From Skeletonema tropicum (taxonomy: Eukaryota; Bacillariophyta; Thalassiosirophyceae; Thalassiosirales; Thalassiosiraceae), in NCBI GenBank assembly GCA_037178625.1, contig CM074135.1, positions 1,862,001-1,926,000 of the forward strand: a DNA stretch of 64,000 nucleotides. Reading direction: 5' to 3'. This document shows, piece after piece, positions 10,721 to 21,300 of the stretch. Position 1 is the stretch's first letter. Each line of letters starts with the position of its first letter. Both the position numbers and the translations under genes were made by a program. The notes below the pieces were generated by a model that was not told the DNA's origin, ran no database searches, and was given only the letters and a program-made list of their open reading frames with translations.

Positions 10721-12466
10721 CTAGTCTGAAGCGTTCTTGTCGTCTTTCCCATGCTTTTTGTAATGCTTCACCGCCTTGATCAAATCGCGGGCGCCAAAAT
10801 CTTCCTCATCTCCATCATCGTACACAACATGCCAAAAAGGGGGTGGTTCTGTGTCGTCGTACTTTGTGATTTTTCCAAAGAAACATTCGCCATCGAAATC
10901 TTTGGACACTCGTTTGTTAATAAAGCTATTTGGGTCAGACTTGACCACATCTTTGATGTCATCTTTTGTCTTTGCCTTCTTTGCTGCTGGCGCCTTGCCG
11001 TTTCTGGCATCTCCGTTGGCGTGTTTCTTTGAAGCTGACTTGCTGCCAGCTTTTTTCTTTGACTGTCCTTCCGCCTTTTTCTTTCCATTCTTCGGTTTAG
11101 CCTCGGGTAATAATTTCTTCTTCTCGCCGTGCTGTTTGTACAGCTTGAGCATATCAAACAAGCTTTCTAGAGTGACGTCCTCCTCATCACCATCATCATA
11201 AGTGATACGGTAATAATATTTGTCGTTGGGGTCACCCTCGACGGGAATTTCTTCAGTAACACTACCACGAAAAATATTATCACCATCATCCGATTCAACA
11301 TCAAACACTTTGGCCACGCGCTTTCCAACATACGTTTCACCGGATTTGTTGTTGATTTTGGCCTTGTTTCTTCGAGCTAACATGTGCATATTGAGTATTG
11401 CCGAGATTCCATAATGAATCAAGTGTCGATTGGATCGTACCTCATACTTGAGATTGTTCCCACTCGATGCTTCTATCACACCTCCGTGGCAAGGCTGGAG
11501 CAACTCACAGAAAATATCACCATCACCTCCCGTACATGTAACAACTCTGTTCTCGTTGTACTTGGTCCCCAGTGGTGGTTGTTTCTTATCATCATTCGAG
11601 TATGCATTTTTAATCCATAGCTCAATCACATTTCGACCCTTTCCAGCAAACTCTTGAAACACATCTACCATCATGGCCTCCTTTGTATTCCTAGCAAACG
11701 TCGGCAAAGGCTTACCAGAATTCACCGTCTCCTTCACTCGTTCCTTCACCTCCGTCGCACTAATATCCGGCAACGCATCTGTATCATTCGACATACTCTG
11801 TAACTTGGATTGAATCCCCGGTCCAATCCCCCCACCGAGCACCATGCCCTCACTATTGGTAGCGGAATACGTCGTGGCGGTCCCCCCATCAAATACCAAG
11901 GCGGGATGGCCATGGAAGTATACTGCCCCAGTCAATGCCGCCAATCGATCGACCCCCATGCCGTGGTATCGGCCCTGTTCTTCCTTGAAGAAATCATCTC
12001 CATCCAACACGACAAGGTTGCTGGGAATGGTGGAACATAATTTTTCAAGCTTGGCCAATTGATCTCTATTGGAAACGACCACATAAATGGATATTTTTTC
12101 CACAGGACGCTTTTGAGATTCCTCCAATGCCATTTCCGCCGTGGCATTAGTAGTATTGCTCGATGCTGAATCTGACGCTGATGATGCACCAAATATATAC
12201 TCATGTATACTATCAGGGAGCATACGACTTAGGATCATTACTGGGGTAAAATTGTCGTCATTGTTTACATTGTTCATTTCATTGTCGCTTATGTGAGGTG
12301 TTCTCCAGAATAGATAGGGGGTTACTTCGGTTGGAGAAGAGGGATTTATGCCGTGTGTTGCCCAGTGGAGATGAGTGTTGCCGCAGGAGATTGTGATGAT
12401 TGTTTGTTGGCCTTCGGGTGGGGCGGCGTCGGGCCACTTTGATGAGGTGGATTCTACCGCCGCCAT
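10721..12466 (-). CDS. Type III pantothenate kinase (CoaX-like) fused to two Tudor-like domains
   Basis: Single exon, 581 residues from ATG 12466. Residues 20-345 carry the type III pantothenate kinase signature: GVDR (171-174) with the catalytic Asp173, the DGGTATT phosphate loop (193-199), then GGGIGPGI and L..(S)..LPDI. This family phosphorylates pantothenate, the first step of CoA synthesis, and is typically bacterial. Motif 1, normally D-x-G-N-T, reads SCGNT (27-31): the Asp is replaced by Ser. Two related modules follow, at about 379-450 (GKRVAKVFD..YYYRITYDDGDEEDV) and 517-575 (NKRVSKDFD..WHVVYDDGDEEDF), with the pattern of PTM/DIR17-type Tudor domains, separated by a Lys/Ala-rich linker that looks like a nuclear localisation signal. 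The C-terminal half suggests nuclear or chromatin contact, which is unexpected for this enzyme. Domain calls are by eye. Confidence 0.85.
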   Translation of the reverse strand: MAAVESTSSKWPDAAPPEGQQTIITISCGNTHLHWATHGINPSSPTEVTPYLFWRTPHISDNEMNNVNNDDNFTPVMILSRMLPDSIHEYIFGASSASDSASSNTTNATAEMALEESQKRPVEKISIYVVVSNRDQLAKLEKLCSTIPSNLVVLDGDDFFKEEQGRYHGMGVDRLAALTGAVYFHGHPALVFDGGTATTYSATNSEGMVLGGGIGPGIQSKLQSMSNDTDALPDISATEVKERVKETVNSGKPLPTFARNTKEAMMVDVFQEFAGKGRNVIELWIKNAYSNDDKKQPPLGTKYNENRVVTCTGGDGDIFCELLQPCHGGVIEASSGNNLKYEVRSNRHLIHYGISAILNMHMLARRNKAKINNKSGETYVGKRVAKVFDVESDDGDNIFRGSVTEEIPVEGDPNDKYYYRITYDDGDEEDVTLESLFDMLKLYKQHGEKKKLLPEAKPKNGKKKAEGQSKKKAGSKSASKKHANGDARNGKAPAAKKAKTKDDIKDVVKSDPNSFINKRVSKDFDGECFFGKITKYDDTEPPPFWHVVYDDGDEEDFGARDLIKAVKHYKKHGKDDKNASD

Positions 12467-13229
12467 GGTCAAATAATAGAATATAATTAGATACTGGCGA
12501 CTCTACCTTACTATCTTTAGAGCAACAATGACACTGTTTACCTCTAGCTGCACCTTCGTTCCGTAAACATACTGCCGCCCGCCGCATTTTTTTTTGACAG
12601 TTGTTGACAGCGGTGCTCCATTATTACGTTACGGATATCATGATGACGCTATGATGGTGACACATTTTCCATTTTTTTGAGTTCGCATTCGACTGTCATC
12701 GGTCATGTCCGTCGCGGCCGGCCGGCCGTCAACAACAAAAAATCCATCATCACCGCAGGAAGAGTGAAGAGTGAGTGCTAAAAGATCCGACGATGGCGTT
12801 GCCTCCCTCTCTATTAGAGGTAACCCTCAATAATACTTAGGAGTAGTATAATTTAATCATCTACGAAGGCAATTGCATCCTCCCTTCCGTGCGTGTGATG
12901 AGAGAAACGATGGCGCGTCACGCGAGCTCTCACAGCCATTCATTCAATCATGGATGGCAGCGGCCGAAAAAAAGTCGTTGAGATCACTTGCCACTGCTTT
13001 CAAGAGCTCATAATTTTTCATTTGGAAAACTGTCAACATCATTTACTAGCAAATCACCATGTCTACCAACTCATCTCCGCTCGCCGGCCGCTTCTACCGC
13101 CGCCTTCCAACAACGTTCACCCACAAGCATCGCCTTTCGCCGCAGCCGATGATTACAGTGATTCATCCTCTGTTCACTTTTGATAGATGGATGAGATCAA
13201 GCAACAATCAACTTCAGCACCGTGGAAGC
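12467..13229. other. Gene-poor stretch
   Basis: About 760 bp upstream of the pantothenate kinase gene. It contains a GC-rich palindromic run (CGGCCGGCCGGCCG near 12715-12728) and several short unsupported reading frames. No gene or RNA is supported. Confidence 0.4.
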
Positions 13230-13440
13230 CGGTGCTATACAAATTGGCCCATCGCTGAGGAAAGCCGGCGATTCAAATAATGGCCCATCCATCGCTGAGG
13301 TTAAAGCCGGCGATTCAAATAACGGCCCATCCATTGCTGAGGTAAAGCCGGCAATTCAAATAACGGCCCATTCATCGCTGAGGAAAGCCGGCGATTCAAA
13401 TAATGGCCCAGTATCGCCGAGGAAGGCCGGCGATTAATTA
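13230..13440. repeat. Minisatellite, about five copies of a 40-42 bp unit
   Basis: Direct repeats of the pattern GGCCCATCCATCGCTGAGG, then AAAGCCGGCGATTCAAATAA. Copies begin near 13242, 13282, 13324, 13366 and 13404. They differ by small indels and substitutions (GGTTAAAG / GGTAAAG / GGAAAG), so the reading frame is not kept between copies. Confidence 0.85.
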
Positions 13441-14526
13441 AATTGGCCCTGCTTTTCAGTACTCCTTCGGGTGTACTCGGTTTGGGGTCCGAGAGAGATA
13501 GTAACGGTCGGTTTCCAAGGTGGGTCATGGCTGCCTTTGAAGGTGTCGAGAGGCTTAAACAGAGTGTTCGTCCTCCCCAGGGGATAAGATGGGCACAGTT
13601 CCTTTAGGGTTTGCCAGACCATAAATCCGTCGTTAAACTACCGTTCGATCTCTTTGAAAAGTATCCCCACCCACAATGATTACAGCTTGTCTTTGGTTTG
13701 CTTTTGGAGTGCATCATAATCTTGTTCTGTCTGCGATCATAAAACGTAATGATAATAAGTTAGGAAATCATCTATTTGTTCTGTGATCTCAGTTGCTTCT
13801 TTTACTACTTTTATTCTGCTTGGTAGTTCGTATCGACTCATGTGTACAACACGAAGAACTTCATCTACAGCAAGTAACCGTCCATCCTTGCTTCTCGGCA
13901 ATATCTTCCAAGAGAAGACAAGTTCAACCGCTGCCGTGCTCGCTACCACTCTTAGTTCATACTACGTCATCCGACACACTCCTATCCATGAAGAAGGGTC
14001 TGCTGAGCACCGAAATACTTCTATCCTCCAGGTGCTACTTCAATTATGACTCAAGTGTAGTCCAATGTATACGGTAAATACTCGCTCTATACCCTTCACA
14101 CGGCATACCGCAATCTACACGGTTGCCGTCCATACATCCACTGCTACTTCAGCCAAGTAAAGAGACTGTTGAAGTGACAACTTTGTGGTGGAATCGCAAG
14201 GTAGAAACAAGAGAGCATTTGAAGCTTTAGCAGTCGAGCAGGGACAAACCTGCATTCACGTCACGCCTTAATGATCCCATCGACATTTGTTGCCTCTATG
14301 CAATGAGAGACATACTGGAATCTATTAGATTATTTTACTACACGCTTAAATGTCACGGGAAGATTTCACATACATATTCTAGCCTTGTTCAACTTTGACT
14401 GTTTGAAGGACACTACAACTTAGAGTCTATTCAAAAATGTAAACATTGCAACAGATTGAACTTGTCTTCAACCAAACACATCACCTCAGTACAAGCCAAT
14501 TCAAACAAAATAATCAGTAATGAAAA
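13441..14526. other. Gene-poor stretch between repeats
   Basis: About 1.1 kb without a supportable gene. A short hairpin with a CUUCGG tetraloop lies at 13458..13477. The short reading frames on both strands show no domain and no splice support. Confidence 0.4.
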
Positions 14527-16519
14527 AAATCAAGCACATTAGAAATGCTCAGACGTTTGGCGTCCATAGAAGCGATGCTACATTCTCCTAGCTGATCTGA
14601 GAGGTCCAGTGTGGGCTGGCCAGCAGCAGCACATGAAACCAAATCGTATCTATCGCCGTCAGTATGGGCATGAGCCGCTTCAAGTGGTTCATTATAGTCG
14701 GCGGTGATACTAGACAAGCACATTAACACTACCCAGACGGCTGGCGTCCGTAGAAGCGATGCTACATTCTCCTAGCTGATCTGAGAGGTCCAGTGTGGGC
14801 TGGCCAGCAGCAGCACATTCTAACAAATCGTATCTATCGCCGTCGGTATGGGCATGAGCCGCTGCTAGTGGCCCATTATAGTCGGCAGTGATACTAGACA
14901 AGCTCATTTGTACTGCTCAGACGTTTGGCGTCCGTAGAAGCGATGCTACATTCTCGTCGCTGATCTGAGAGGTCCAGTGTGGGCTGGTTAGCAGCAGCAC
15001 TTTCTAACAAATCGTATCTATCGCCGTCGGTATCGTCATGAGCCGCTTCTAGTGGCCCATTATAGTCGGCGGTGATACTAGACTAGCTCATTCGTACTGC
15101 TCAGACGACTAGCGTCCGTAGAAGCGATGCTACATTCTCCTAGCTGATCTGAGAGGTCCAGTGTGGGCTGGTTAGCAGCAGCACATGAAACCAAATCGTT
15201 TCTATCGCCGTCGGTATGGGCATGAGCCGCTGCAAGTGGCGCATTATAGTCGGCGGTGATACTATACAAGCTCATTTGTACTGCTCAGACCGCTGGCGTC
15301 CGTAGAAGCGATGCTACATTCTCGTCGCTGATCTGAGAGGTCCAGTGTGGGCTGGCCAGCAGCAGCACATGAAACCAAATCGTATCTATCGCCGTCGGTA
15401 TGGGCATGAGCCGCTGCGAGTGGCCCATTACAGACGGCGGTGATAGTATACAAGCTCATTTGTACTGCTCAGACGACTAACATCCGTAGAAGCGATGCTA
15501 CATTCTCCTAGCTGATCTGAGAGGTCCAGTGTGGGCTGGTTAGCAGCAGCACATGAAACCAAATCGTTTCTATCGCCGTCAGTATGGGCATGAGCCGCTT
15601 CTAGTGGCCCATTATAGTCGGCGGTGATACTATACAAGCTCATTTGTACTGCTCAGACCGCTGGCGTCCGTAGAAGCGATGCTACATTCTCCTAGCTGAT
15701 CTGAGAGGTCCAGTGTGGGCTGGTTAGCAGCAGCACATGAAACCAAATCGTATCTATCTCCGTCGGTATCTGCATGAGTCGCTTCTAGTGGCCCATTATA
15801 GACGGCGGAGATACTAGACAAGCTCATTTGTACTGCTCAGACGTTTGGCGTCCGTAGAAGCGATGCTACATTCTCGTCGCTGATCTGAGAGGTCCAGTGT
15901 GGGCTGGCCAGCAGCAGCACATGAAACCAAATCGTATCCATCGTCGTCAATATCATTACGAGCCGCTTCTAGCGGCCCATTATAGTCGGCGGTGATACTA
16001 TACAAGCTCATTTGTACTGCTCAGATGTTTGGCGTCCATAAGCGTTGCTACATTCTTGTAGCTGATCTGAGAGGTCCAGTGTGGGCTACCAGAAGCATAA
16101 CATTCTTTCAAATCGTATTCATCGTCTTCAATACCAATACGAGACGCTTCTAGTGGCCCATTTTAGTCGGCGTTGATAGGATGCGAGCACATTTGCACTG
16201 CCCAGACGTTTGGCGTGCGTAGAAGCGATGCTACATTCTCGTAGCAGATCGATAGGTCCAGTGTGGGCTGGTTACCAGCAGCACATGAAACCAAATCGTA
16301 TCTATCGCCGTCGGTATGGGCATGAGCCGCTGCAAGTGGCGCATTATAGTCGGCGGTGATACTAGACAAGCTCATTTGTACTGCTCAGACGACTAACATC
16401 CGCAGAAGCGATGCTACAGTCTCGTCGCTGATCTGAGAGGTCCAGTGTAGGCTTGCCTGCAGCAGCACATGAAACCAAATGGTATCTATCGCCGTCGGTA
16501 TGGGCATGAGCTGCTTTCA
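14527..16519. repeat. 184-bp satellite array, 11 tandem copies
   Basis: The landmark GCTGATCTGAGAGGTCC recurs at 14591, 14775, 14959, 15143, 15327, 15511, 15695, 15879, 16061, 16244 (as GCAGATCGATAGGTCC) and 16427, giving a period of 184 bp with 182-183 near the right end. Outer units are the most diverged. At least two variants (CTCCTAGCTG and CTCGTCGCTG) alternate irregularly, a sign of unequal exchange. On the minus strand most units are open for about 65 codons, from ATGAGCTTGTCTAG of one unit to the same sequence of the next. As 184 is not divisible by 3, these frames cannot fuse without a shift. The period is close to a nucleosomal repeat. Most likely satellite DNA. Confidence 0.93.
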
Positions 16520-17126
16520 TTTGTCTTTTGTGCGAGGCGACGAGGGTTGAAATGCACAGTTTTTTTTATACAACGCAGTCGGTTATGTAGATGTCACGTT
16601 TCGATGTCATAGCCGTCACTCGACCAGAGGTCGAGTGTGATCTGACGGCTGGCTGCAAGTTATTGTAATTTATTATTTCTATTGTGTTCAATTTATTTGT
16701 CTTTTACTAGTCTGATTTGTGCTCTACGGCACTGTTTTAACTACACTATTACCAATACCTCTATATCTTCGGACTACAATACCATTTTGCTGCTTGATAA
16801 GAAGTGTAGGGCAACTTCCTCCCTTCATTCTGTCCGAGCTCAGCCCCAGCCCACGTATTACGTTACGAATGTCGCTACAGTTGACGGCACGATTGTGACA
16901 CATTCAACTCTCAAGTTGTTGTTCAAGTTTCAAGTGGCAACGTGCGTGCATGCAACATGCGATGATGTGACAATGAAATCACGTGCTATGACTGTCATTC
17001 AAGCAACATTCAACGCACAGAGATCTTCCACTACGTACACAACACTAAAAACGAACGATAAACTGTTTCGAGGAACAGCGGCGACAATAATACACTACAA
17101 TCTTCATTCAAAACAAAAATACAGCG
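16520..17126. other. Upstream region of the ORMDL gene
   Basis: About 600 bp between the satellite and the ORMDL start. It holds a strong inverted repeat at 16611..16650 (AGCCGTCA-CTCGACC / GGTCGAG..TGACGGCT). A 166-codon frame crossing 16682..17182 has no recognisable features and overlaps the real start; it is not annotated. Confidence 0.5.
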
Positions 17127-18110
17127 ATGGCCTCTCCTGCACTATCCAGCCCACGACAGAGAATCTCATCTGCAGATCTTGACGCCTTCGATCACGTCAA
17201 CAGTAGTAACGGAAGCAGTCGTCGTCTCTCCTCTTCGGAAATTCCACGAACATATTCGGGTCTGTATGGTGCCGGTGTGAGCGGCCATGGTAGTGTTGGT
17301 CCGGCTATGCCCTCTCTAAGCGATGAAAACGATAAAAATACATCAAAATCGGGAAATCGACTGCCCCCACCACGAACAAAACATACTTATAAGGCCGGCT
17401 CTAACCTACTACCTTTTGAATTATCACGCAATCGCAACACCGATTGGATAGCGGAGGGTGGGCCCTCACTCCTCCTCTTCTACCTACTTTTAATCGTAGT
17501 GGTGTTACTAACATTTCTGGCATTCGTCCCAGAGAAATTGGCATGGACACTGACCAATATTGCACATGCAGTGAGTACCATGGTCTATTTGCATTGGATC
17601 AAGGGCAATCCTGCCGATTATATGGATGGAACTCAGGGGGAAATGAATGCCATGACATGTTGGGAACAAATTGTGAGTAAGCCGGCGATACACCATTTGG
17701 ATACACGTGCAAGAACGCATAGTGATGCATCTGCGGCAAGTACTTACAATGTGGAGCAATATAAATTGGGATTTCGACAGAGGATGACTGTGGCAATTAA
17801 AAAGTTGAGAAGTAGGGATGTGCTATGTGTCATTCCGACTTTGTTGGCGCATGCTTCTTGTCATGTGGCGAAATATCAATCTGAGTATGTGTTAGTGAAT
17901 GTGGGAGTGTGGTCTGTGATTATGCTGCCCAAGATGCCGTTTATGAATGGAGTGCGATTATTTGGGATTAACAGGACGATAGGGATTGATGATGGTGCGT
18001 ATGAAACAGAAGATGACGATGATGGTGCGTATGAGACAGAAGACGATTTGACAAATGATGACAGCTTGGGTTTGGAAATTACCAACGAGGAGGCCAAGAA
18101 GACTCGTTGA
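17127..18110 (+). CDS. ORMDL-family regulator of serine palmitoyltransferase
   Basis: Single exon, 327 residues. The core (about residues 100-285) matches the ORMDL pattern: NRNTDWIAEGGP at the start, two hydrophobic hairpins, WTLTN followed by HWIKGNPADY, CWEQI, and the conserved end LPKMPFMNGVRLFGIN. ORM/ORMDL proteins are ER membrane proteins that bind serine palmitoyltransferase and restrain sphingolipid synthesis. Known members are about 150 residues. This one adds a Ser-rich N-terminal tail of about 100 residues (possible phosphorylation region, as in yeast Orm proteins), an insertion of about 35 residues after CWEQI, and an acidic C-terminal tail with the duplicated motif DDGAYETED. 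The family assignment is by motif reading. Confidence 0.85.
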   Translation: MASPALSSPRQRISSADLDAFDHVNSSNGSSRRLSSSEIPRTYSGLYGAGVSGHGSVGPAMPSLSDENDKNTSKSGNRLPPPRTKHTYKAGSNLLPFELSRNRNTDWIAEGGPSLLLFYLLLIVVVLLTFLAFVPEKLAWTLTNIAHAVSTMVYLHWIKGNPADYMDGTQGEMNAMTCWEQIVSKPAIHHLDTRARTHSDASAASTYNVEQYKLGFRQRMTVAIKKLRSRDVLCVIPTLLAHASCHVAKYQSEYVLVNVGVWSVIMLPKMPFMNGVRLFGINRTIGIDDGAYETEDDDDGAYETEDDLTNDDSLGLEITNEEAKKTR

Positions 18111-18302
18111 GGTTACCATTTGCTTCTGATGTACGATACTTTATACATGTTGCAGTTTTGATTTTATAGTAGGTTGTTATAATATTATTGACTTTAGTTT
18201 TCAGTTGAGCGCAGGAAGGCACATCAATGCTGTTTTGATATTAGGAGTAAATTATTATTTGTTTGATTACTTCATTCCACAGTAGATTGGATCCAATCCC
18301 AC

Positions 18303-21300
18303 CTATTCGAGGACGATGACTTCAACTTCTTTAGTGTCTTTACATTCATCTGAAGAAGTCTCCCTGGAATTAACCTTGACTGTCTGCCGGTAACCGTCAC
18401 TAACACTTAATATAGTGCCTTTTACGATCAACTCAGAGTTTTGAGATTTCAAGTCTTCCTGCATCTCTTTCAGCTTTGATGACAAGTTTGCTGCTTTATC
18501 CTTGGCAATGTGCCCGACAAGCTTACCCGATGCATTTACGACTTTGACTGCATTGGAATCATGTTTCTGAAAAAGAGTTAAAACTTGGATAAGCAAGGCA
18601 TAGAAGAAACGATGCTTATGAACATTTGGTGAATACTTACATTTTCAGGTTCTCGCAACAAAGTCACCTTTTCACCTTGAACAGCAGTAGCCTCGGCATA
18701 CTGCAAACCCGTGATAGGATACACGTCTTTTATATCACTGTCATCCTTTGACTTGTAACATCTTTTACAACAGTCGCTCGTGGTACAAGTGCACACCTCC
18801 CACGAAGAGATTAACGTCGAACACTCCTCATCCTTCTCACCTCCGCATACATACGAACACGTTTTCAAGTTTTTCCATTGATTGTTGGCGTACACATTCA
18901 GATAAGTAAAAGCGTCCAATTTAAACCGAAGTACTGATGTTTTGTACAAACCGACATTGTTGGAGATGGACCTTCTCACTCGCAACAACTCATCTTTATC
19001 AAGGAAATTGGGGCAGTAGATACATACTACATGCAACTCACGATCATCTGGCGCATCTGCAATCTTCGCAGTCGAGCCAAGCTTACCCTCAATGACTGCA
19101 TTCCGTATCTTGGGCCAATCAGTCACAATATCTTTCGCTTTGACATAAAGGAGCCACTTTCCGTGCAAAACATGGTGCTTTGTTGCGAGGTCGATCAAAT
19201 GTCGATGAGTGATTTTCACGTTGCTGGCCACCAAACGATTCCATTCAGTGCTCATCTTTGCAACATTATCATCCTTGTCGACCCTAGCTTTGGGATTCTT
19301 CACATATTGCGGGTTCTTTACCCAAACCCAACCTCCACTTGACCAAGCTTGTGGGTGTGTATCCGTGAATATTCCACCTCGTACATGTACGGCAAATGCA
19401 CTATTCTGGGACGCTGGCAGTGTGGTCGTGTCATTGCCAAGTTGCATATAAGCACGTTTATCACGCATGGTCTCAAATACCCCCGGTCTCACACTGCTGT
19501 AGTCAACTTGAGTTGCATGTTCTGCTATAGATCTTTGTGCATTTACCACCTCTTCCTGTTGTAGTCGCTCTGCCAGTGCACGGTCAGATTCCAAGTTGTT
19601 GTTTAAAGGCTCACAGTCATCTTCCAAATCGATTTCAATTACATCTTTCTGTTTTGTACTCATTTTACTTTCTTCATTTTTACCAGAACTGGCATCATTA
19701 TCGAATCTTCGCAGACGAGCAGCACGTAGTGCGGCAGGGTTTGAGCCATTATTCAACGATGAGTTCCTTGTAGCTGCAGCTGTTGAAGTCGTGCTGCCCG
19801 ATGTATTCGCAGCATCAACCAATGTCACAGCATCATTGGAATCAGAAGAAGCAAAGTCGCATTTGACAACAATACCAAAATGATCAGACAAGTAGTCACC
19901 TCTGTTCCCATCGACTGGTTGATTGCCGATGAGACTAAAATGCTTCAACGTGACCTTTTCGCTCTTTACATAGCAACGATCCAATCTACATGTCCACTTG
20001 AAGTTTTCTGGTCCATGATACATATTCACATGGCTGTTCCACGTAAATTTAGTTTTCTTATCTGAACTCGTCACTGTTTTCCAAGCATCTCTCCAATTGC
20101 CTCCACACAATTTTTCGGTAGTTTTATCTTCAAAGTCGCGCATATTAAAGTCTCCTGTCAGGATGATACCGTCGCAATTTTGAGAGGTAAGCTGCTTCAT
20201 GATAGCACCGCAAAGCAACTTACGAAATGGAGCCGCTTCCTTGGTGTGTGGTAAATGGAGTGATGCTATAGCGATGCGCGTCCTATTCTTGAGTGTTATG
20301 ATGCTTGCCACTGCCGGTAGTTCATTCGCCTGAAAAGATTGCAACGCTATTCGTCTGGCACCATCAGCTAGTTCTCGTTTGACGAGCAAATCTACGTATT
20401 CATCTGTATGAAGAGCAGTTTGACTCCCAATGGAGACGTACCCAAAAGAAGCAAACGTCTCCGCCCCAAATGATGGATAGGCAGTTTCTTGCAAAGCAAT
20501 CACATCAGGCTGTGACCGTAATATTTCTTCGCGTATGAGCTGAGGCGCTTCACGAGACCGCGATGTAGGATTGGGTGCAACTCTGGAACTTTCAGCCGAT
20601 GAAATATTCCATGATACGATTGTCAATGATACTGTTTCATCGGCATCATTATCGACGATCTCCATCATTTCACCAGTCTCCTTCACTGATGGCGAAACAT
20701 CCTTGGATATTGAATCTTCAGCCATTTTATTGCATTTGCCCTCAGCTGCATCCCCCCCATCAGTGCTTGTCATTGGTCTCTCTTCTCTCGGCATTGTTGG
20801 TGATGGCTTTGGCGCTGGAATGGTATCATCTAACACTTTAGTCCCATCTGTCATCATCTTCGCCTCGAACATAGGACTCGATGGTAATACATGGTCCTCA
20901 TTTGGTTGCTTCAAAGACGATAACTCCCCATCTGTCATCATCTTTGCCTCCAAGATTGAACTTGATGGTAATACAGACTCCTCACTTGGTTGTTTCAAAG
21001 GCGATTGCTCTGTTGCAGCCTCAACTTTTTCAGGTGATTTTGATACATTGCTATCATTTGACTTAACAGCTTCCCTTTTATCAGGAAGAATTTTCCATCC
21101 TTTCATCTTTCTTTCAGCAATCTGTCTCTTCTTGATTGCAGCCACTGGATCATCATCGTCACTGTCGCTGTTCGACCAACACGCTTTCAACTCTGCCATT
21201 TTTTCCTCGTCGCGAACTGAATGTTTTACTGGGCGTTTCTGGCGGCTCGTCGCGGTCTCTGCTTTCGGTGCATTTGGGGAGCATTCGAAATGCTTCTCGT

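Noticed and set aside
14527..16519. CRISPR-like array
   Set aside because: The 184-bp units are contiguous repeats without unique spacers, and the genome is eukaryotic.
16682..17182. 166-codon frame upstream of ORMDL
   Set aside because: Low-complexity Thr/Ser content, no domain, and it overlaps the ORMDL start in another frame.
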